The notes beneath the pieces were generated by a model, which searched no databases, was not told the origin of the DNA, and saw nothing but the letters and a program-made list of their open reading frames with translations. From NCBI GenBank assembly GCA_934373295.1, contig CAKROK010000069.1, positions 1 through 9,660 of the forward strand: a DNA stretch of 9,660 bases. The letters run 5' to 3'. Shown here in pieces: positions 6,001-9,660 of the stretch. Position 1 is the stretch's first letter; the number at the start of each line of letters is the position of its first letter. The translations under genes and the position numbers were made by a program. The DNA comes from an uncultured Christensenellaceae bacterium (GTDB lineage: Bacteria > Bacillota > Clostridia > Christensenellales > Christensenellaceae).

Positions 6001-9000
6001 GGGATACCGAGCATCCCAACCTCTATACCGTCAGCGCAAGCGTTTCGGGCGATCTCGGCAAGCACGATTATAAGCCCTTTAACATCGGCTTCCGCCACAT
6101 AGAGATAAAGGACGGCTACTACTTCTTAAACGGCAAGCGCTTCTTCTTAAAGATGGTGCATCAGAACTCCTATGATCCGCTCATCATCCAGGGCACGCCC
6201 AGAGATATGACCTATCACATAAAGGCGCTCGACAACTTAAAGGCGACGGGCTTCAACACGTTCAGAACGATAGGCATGGCGGCGCTCCCCGCGCAGCTCG
6301 ATTACTGCGACGAAATGGGCCTCATGATATATCAGGAGAGCTCACAGTCCTGGCTGGGTAAGAACGGCTGGATAGACGAGGTCTTTGACAGGCTCATCAT
6401 AAGAGACCGCAACCATCCCTCCCTCACCATATGGGGACTGTTAAACGAGATACAGTATTACGGCGACAACAGATTAGACATCACCCGCGCATATCTCACA
6501 AGGCTGAGAGGTCTTGACATGACGAGGATAGTCATGTGGAACTCGGGCAGCTTTGACTATAACCCGAACTGCGCGCACATGTCCAACTCTTATTCCACGA
6601 CGTGGGATGTTTGCATGGGCAATGAGACGAACGCGGATGAGAAGATAGAAAATCTCTATGACGGCTCGCTCGAGGACACCACTATAGATTCCTCAAAGAA
6701 CTACGTGGGCGACCTGCACTTCTATCCCACCTATCCGCTTCAGGACGACGCTATGGAATACCTGCGCACGATTGGCGAGGGCGTAAACCCCGTCGCGATA
6801 ACGGAATCGGGCACGGGCAGCATGTTCAACCCCTATAACGAGCGCGATAAGACGATCGAAAACGGCGGCGACACCAACAACTTCGGCATGACGCATTGGG
6901 TAAGCCCGCTCATCGAGAACTTAGACTACATCTACGCAAAATACACCGGACTCTCCGAGATGTATAAGAATGCGGAGGAGATAATCGAGGCCTCTGACGT
7001 AGCCAACAGGCGTCAGCGCCAGATACTCATGAGCTACATCCGCTCTAATCCGCAGGTCGCGGGCTACGGCCTTACCAGCCTTTCGGACGCTCAGGGCTTA
7101 GGCGAGGGCGTCATGGACAATTTCCGCGATTGGAAGACGGGCTACGCAGAGATGCTCACCGAGGCATGGGCGCCCCTGCGCTGGTGCATACTCTTCAACA
7201 ACGACAACTCCAACGTAAAGAAGGGCGAAAAGGCGACGTTTGAGGTCGATATCGCAAACGAGGACATCCTCCCCGCGGGCGAATACTCCGCAGTATTCAC
7301 CATAAACAACGCGGCGGGCGAGACGGTCTACACGAGTGAAAACGTCAGCTTTACCGTCGAGGCGGGCGAGACCGCACCCTTCTCCTATAAGGTTTGGAAG
7401 AGCGAGGTCGATATAACCTTCCCCGCAGGCGAATACACCTTAAACGCGCAGCTGTTAAACGACAGCTACACCCCCGCGAGCGCATCCATGAGCTTCTACG
7501 TCACGGATAACTCCAACGTCGTGGACGCGGATTCCAAGAGCGTCACCATCGCGGGCAAGCTCCCCGAATCCTTTATAAACACGTTAAAGCAAAACGGCGT
7601 GGAGATAAGGGACTACAACGCATCCGCAAGGATAGACAACGAGGTTATTCTCGTAGCAAGCGGCGTGGCGAACACCGCCGAGTTCTGGCGTTCTCTCTAT
7701 GAGAAGGTCGCTCAGGGCGCATATGCCGCGATACTCGACGCCGAGCTTTTAGGCTCAAGCTATGAGTGGTTCCCCGGAACGACCAAGCCCTCCACGTTCA
7801 ACACGGCGTATTTGGGCGGTCTTTACCACAACGAGTGGGTGGCAATGAAGGGTGACGTGCTCATGGACGGTTTACAGACCGGTCTCATGGATCCCTCCTT
7901 CTACGGTCAGGACCTCACAAAGAAGTACGCATACATGATGAGCATGCCCGAGCCGGATGAGGTCAACGTGATGTCCATCTATGCGCAGGGTCTGCCTCTC
8001 GCGGGATATGCCGCTGACGGCGTGGGCATAGGCACGTATAAGCACCACAACGGCAGCTTCACGCTGAGCTATCTCGACATGGACGGCGCAAGCGAATCCC
8101 CCGCTGTTGAAAGGCTGCTGTTAAACATGATAAACTACGGCCACGACCGCGCACAGGCTGTCACGAAGATAGATAAGACAGAATACGCCGCAGAGCTGGA
8201 TTCCTACGGCTTTGAAAAGGCGCAGTTTGAGGGCTATACGCTCATCAACAACGATGACGATGCGATAGAGTACGACGAGACGAGCAAGGCGGGCGATGGC
8301 GGCGCGAGCTACATCATGGGCGATGAGACGCTCATCGGCAAGACCGCACGCTTCACCTTTGAGGGAACGAGCTTCGCAGTGATAAGCGCGAAGAACTCTG
8401 ACCTCGGCATTGCGGAGGTATACATCGACGATAAGTACGCAGGCGAGATAAACTACTACAGCTCAAAGCTGGTGTTCAGGCAGGTCGTCTTTAAGAGCGA
8501 TGAGCTTGCACGCGGCACGCACACAGTAGAGATACGCAACACAGGCAGGAAGTACTCCGCCGCTACCGGCACACTCACTCCCCTTGACGCGATATACTAC
8601 ATGCCGCTCCCGCCCAAGGCACAGAGCATAAGCATCACCGCGGACTCCTCCGTCGAGCTGGGCAAGACGCTCAAATTCAGCGCGAGCATCCTCCCCGAGG
8701 ACGCCGAGCAGGACGTCGTTTGGAGCGTATATCCGTTAACTGGTGAAGGCACCATCGACGAAAACGGCGTATTCACCCCCTCAAAGACGGGCGTCGTGGT
8801 TATCGAGGCGCGCGCGAAGTCGGATAAAAACGTATTCGCATACAAGCCGATAATGATCGAAAAGCCCGCGCCGATATCCATAAGCACGTTAAAGGTCAAG
8901 TTAGCGGCGACGCTGTACACCTACGACGGCAAGGTGAAGAAGCCCGCTGTCACGGTGACGGACGCCAAGGGCAAGAAGATCACTTCTTCCAACTACACCG

Positions 9001-9407
9001 TAACCTATGCTTCCGGCAGAAAGCTCCCGGGAACGTACACCGTAAAGGTCACGATGAAGGGCAGCTACACCGGCACAAAGACGCTCACGTTCGCTATCCG
9101 CGGCAAGCAGATGAGTGTATCCAAGCTGACAGCGCTCTCCAAGGGCTTCAAGGCGACATGGGCTAAGCAGAGCTACGTAACGGGCTATCAGGTACAGTAC
9201 TCGACGTCCTCCAAGTTCACGGCTAAGACGACTAAGACTGCGACGATAAGCAAGTACACGACTACCTCTAAGACGGTGACAAAGCTCAAGGCAAAGACAA
9301 AGTACTACATAAGAGTAAGAAGCTACAAGACCACCAAGATAAGCGGAAAGAACTATAACGTCTACTCTGCATGGTCTAAGGCGAAGGCGGTTACAACTAA
9401 GAAATAA
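3036..9407 (+). CDS. Secreted multimodular glycoside hydrolase family 2 enzyme with three N-terminal carbohydrate-binding modules
   Basis: This is a 2123-residue extracellular glycan-degrading enzyme. The Sec signal peptide (1 to about 33, cleaved after AFA) is followed by three CBM4/9-like modules (43-177, 189-322, 333-468), Ig-like segments (about 470-640) and a galactose-binding-like module (about 645-741). The GH2 core comes next: a sugar-binding jelly roll (about 779-910; WYGKTF, YLNG, GGIWQEVSL), an Ig-like domain (about 918-1015) and a TIM barrel (about 1025-1380). The acid/base is E1138 (GLLNE after RDRNHPS) and the nucleophile E1257 (ITESG). Then follow an Ig-like domain (about 1394-1490), an alpha/beta region of unsure identity (about 1500-1705), a second galactose-binding-like module (about 1709-1855), Big_2 (about 1863-1945), a 'YTG' Ig-like module (about 1949-2022) and an Fn3-like tail (2024-2123). 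There is no LPXTG, SLH or dockerin. Beta-galactosidase, beta-mannosidase or beta-glucuronidase activity are all possible within GH2; I cannot choose. It is transcribed alone, divergent from the esterase operon, and ends in a strong terminator. Confidence 0.95.
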   Translation: MKNNLVKKLVSLLLAALLIAALIPASLMTVAFAADESEELLKNGSFEDGQDGWTPFTGGFSLVDDFGKTGTHSAKVTSEGVAIELHESITVEPDTWYTLSASFWRNNDLQWLYVDMGDLPGEVQLRTTAVNEWETLSGNWYSGERTSVDIRLVCEKNWSTGTSGTGDYYIDDLSFKKISQSLDDVSITNGSFENGEDGWDWFTGFKIAEGETTDGTHRLEWDKKEALALSQHSVTAVKQNTWYELSADFFRSDADRYLYIDMSDITGEATVSAQSSGRWETQTVLWYSGNTSAFNLRLVCEKNWETGAEGTGDYYIDNIKIKESDTVPELVYNGSFEDGTASWNYFDGLNIKEGETTDGKHRLEWNKSTAIATSVHATTAVEKNTYYIISADFYRSDADRYMYVDMCDIEGEATVSAASSGKWENQQVLWYSGNNTAINLRVVCEKNWATGKDGTGDYYVDNITMYKRTTVTAAEFLDDKTIAVTITPQEKKTIDDFKVSLSKENVEISSVSQADDGRMLITLASPAVMGKVYTVTGMGRLEGSAKARYISADAITLTGAKFTDASHIALTNDKGADIAAGDLSVKMSVNYGEYKVLSSDEWTINENTIALSTPAAQGSVLVIEGANKVLGSVSAAFGTPEFPDVIAHDWNGVIYTGSVEHKADMALLTKAEDSYEFTFSGTGFTLHGPFGADYGIAEVIVDGILQGEANAAACESDALYSVTGLKNGLHLVTVVKSRKSDKPFGFTNADTAKGGADVANEYSVNGQWSILTDSADSFSWSDADGFDFENAQPILVPGNIWEAYPGYLGTVWYGKTFNDYLTTGENERIYLRFEAVQYSCDVYLNGVKLGSNEGSEVPFEFDVTDVIKPNEDNFLSVAVSNGKGMILASTNTQTGSFWDCGGIWQEVSLITRPEAYISDVYAQPDWKTGDVKIDVTVINESASAQDVSLTALINEKGGAAVDNISETVTAQPGENKFTLNGKVENFNLWDTEHPNLYTVSASVSGDLGKHDYKPFNIGFRHIEIKDGYYFLNGKRFFLKMVHQNSYDPLIIQGTPRDMTYHIKALDNLKATGFNTFRTIGMAALPAQLDYCDEMGLMIYQESSQSWLGKNGWIDEVFDRLIIRDRNHPSLTIWGLLNEIQYYGDNRLDITRAYLTRLRGLDMTRIVMWNSGSFDYNPNCAHMSNSYSTTWDVCMGNETNADEKIENLYDGSLEDTTIDSSKNYVGDLHFYPTYPLQDDAMEYLRTIGEGVNPVAITESGTGSMFNPYNERDKTIENGGDTNNFGMTHWVSPLIENLDYIYAKYTGLSEMYKNAEEIIEASDVANRRQRQILMSYIRSNPQVAGYGLTSLSDAQGLGEGVMDNFRDWKTGYAEMLTEAWAPLRWCILFNNDNSNVKKGEKATFEVDIANEDILPAGEYSAVFTINNAAGETVYTSENVSFTVEAGETAPFSYKVWKSEVDITFPAGEYTLNAQLLNDSYTPASASMSFYVTDNSNVVDADSKSVTIAGKLPESFINTLKQNGVEIRDYNASARIDNEVILVASGVANTAEFWRSLYEKVAQGAYAAILDAELLGSSYEWFPGTTKPSTFNTAYLGGLYHNEWVAMKGDVLMDGLQTGLMDPSFYGQDLTKKYAYMMSMPEPDEVNVMSIYAQGLPLAGYAADGVGIGTYKHHNGSFTLSYLDMDGASESPAVERLLLNMINYGHDRAQAVTKIDKTEYAAELDSYGFEKAQFEGYTLINNDDDAIEYDETSKAGDGGASYIMGDETLIGKTARFTFEGTSFAVISAKNSDLGIAEVYIDDKYAGEINYYSSKLVFRQVVFKSDELARGTHTVEIRNTGRKYSAATGTLTPLDAIYYMPLPPKAQSISITADSSVELGKTLKFSASILPEDAEQDVVWSVYPLTGEGTIDENGVFTPSKTGVVVIEARAKSDKNVFAYKPIMIEKPAPISISTLKVKLAATLYTYDGKVKKPAVTVTDAKGKKITSSNYTVTYASGRKLPGTYTVKVTMKGSYTGTKTLTFAIRGKQMSVSKLTALSKGFKATWAKQSYVTGYQVQYSTSSKFTAKTTKTATISKYTTTSKTVTKLKAKTKYYIRVRSYKTTKISGKNYNVYSAWSKAKAVTTKK
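3162..4439 (+). repeat. Three tandem CBM4/9-like coding repeats of about 400 bp
   Basis: Units at 3162-3566, 3600-4001 and 4032-4439 each encode about 135 residues. Each opens with NGSFE and closes with a VCEKNW...GTGDYY(I/V)D block. By hand alignment, units 2 and 3 share about two thirds of residues, including RSDADRY and GEATVSA, while unit 1 is more diverged and lacks the ETTDG.HRLEW segment. The fold assignment (jelly-roll carbohydrate-binding module) rests on the NGSFE start, the W/Y pattern and the YYIDD-type end. The ligand is unknown. Units 2 and 3 probably arose by a later duplication than unit 1. Confidence 0.85.
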
Positions 9408-9430
9408 GTAAAAGTCTAAACGACTATATG

Positions 9431-9465
9431 AAAACTCCCTCTCCATATCGGAGAGGGAGTTTTTT
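9431..9465 (+). terminator. Rho-independent terminator of the GH2 gene
   Basis: A perfect 14-bp stem (9431-9444 with 9450-9463) around a 5-nt loop (ATATC) ends in a run of six T. It begins 23 nt after the GH2 stop codon. The core is CTCCCTCTCC paired with GGAGAGGGAG. The left arm starts with four A, so weak activity in the reverse direction is possible. Confidence 0.93.
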
Positions 9466-9545
9466 CGATAAGAAGTGTGATAAAAAGAATATGTTGGACT
9501 TGCCCTATGAAGAAAAAGCGAGCTTTTAGGCGACATGCGGCGCAG

Positions 9546-9604
9546 GTTTAAAAACGACCCGGTTGTAAAGTATTAACTACTTTACAACCGGGTCGTTTTT
9601 AAAC
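9546..9604. repeat. Perfect 27-bp inverted repeat with 5-nt loop
   Basis: Arms at 9546-9572 and 9578-9604 are perfectly complementary around TTAAC. The stem centre is GC-rich (GACCCGG) and the outer ends are A/T runs, so either strand would give a hairpin followed by U residues and could act as a bidirectional terminator. It is much longer and more perfect than the usual terminator and may belong to a dispersed palindromic repeat family. No transposase is nearby. Confidence 0.85.
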
Positions 9605-9607
9605 TAA

Positions 9608-9632
9608 GCCCGCCCGCCTCCGGCGGGCGGGC
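9608..9632. terminator. GC-rich hairpin, possible terminator of a convergent minus-strand gene
   Basis: An 11-bp all-G/C stem (9608-9618 with 9622-9632) closes on a TCC loop, 3 nt after the long palindrome. On the plus strand it is followed by ACTTT, on the minus strand by TTAGTTT. Neither is a full U tract, so the direction is uncertain and a structural repeat is also possible. Confidence 0.5.
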
Positions 9633-9660
9633 ACTTTCAAGCGCGAAAAAGGCGACGGCC

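Noticed and set aside
8901..9536. 211-residue minus-strand frame under the GH2 3' end
   Set aside because: It is arginine-, leucine- and serine-rich, as expected for the antisense of lysine/threonine-rich coding DNA, and runs through the GH2 terminator.
9466..9590. Possible short or broken coding remnant (MLDLPYEEKASF in one frame, LLGDMRRRFKNDPVVKY in another) ending in the palindrome
   Set aside because: Joining them needs a frameshift at the A run, there is no clear ribosome binding site, and part of the second peptide is simply the palindrome arm translated. It could be a decayed gene end but is not supported.

Overview
The window looks like a gut-type Clostridia (Firmicutes) chromosome segment. 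The evidence is indirect: moderately GC-rich genes with very AT-rich intergenic DNA, strong GGAG-type ribosome binding sites, frequent ATA isoleucine codons, a typical Gram-positive Sec signal peptide, and C-terminal modules (Big_2, 'YTG' Ig-like, lysine-rich Fn3-like) of a kind common in secreted proteins of gut Clostridia. The genus cannot be named from this sequence.

Layout: positions 1-2556 hold a three-gene operon on the minus strand. In transcription order it encodes an HSL-type alpha/beta-hydrolase (esterase), a zinc-dependent medium-chain sugar/polyol-type dehydrogenase, and a GntR/FCD transcriptional regulator that runs off the left edge. The genes are tightly coupled: the esterase stop codon overlaps the dehydrogenase ribosome binding site, and the dehydrogenase stop is 1 nt from the regulator start. 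Positions 2557-3035 form a divergent control region with a convincing minus-strand promoter, three GTCGAC-centred palindromes that fit the GntR operator pattern, a 17-base A tract, and weaker candidate promoters for the plus-strand gene.

Positions 3036-9407 are one 2123-residue secreted multimodular glycoside hydrolase of family GH2. In order it has a signal peptide, three tandem CBM4/9-like modules, Ig-like segments, a galactose-binding-like module, a complete GH2 core with both catalytic glutamates, an alpha/beta region of uncertain identity, a second galactose-binding-like module, Big_2, a 'YTG' Ig-like module and a strongly basic Fn3-like tail. Positions 9408-9660 hold three hairpins and no convincing gene: an intrinsic terminator, a perfect 27-bp palindrome and a GC-rich hairpin.

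Working model (inference): the secreted GH2 enzyme cuts a plant or host glycan outside the cell. The divergent operon supplies an esterase that could remove acyl groups and a dehydrogenase that could oxidise or reduce a released sugar or polyol. The local GntR regulator would control its own operon, and perhaps the GH2 gene, through the three palindromes. The substrate is not determined. No mobile element, CRISPR array, tRNA or rRNA was seen.
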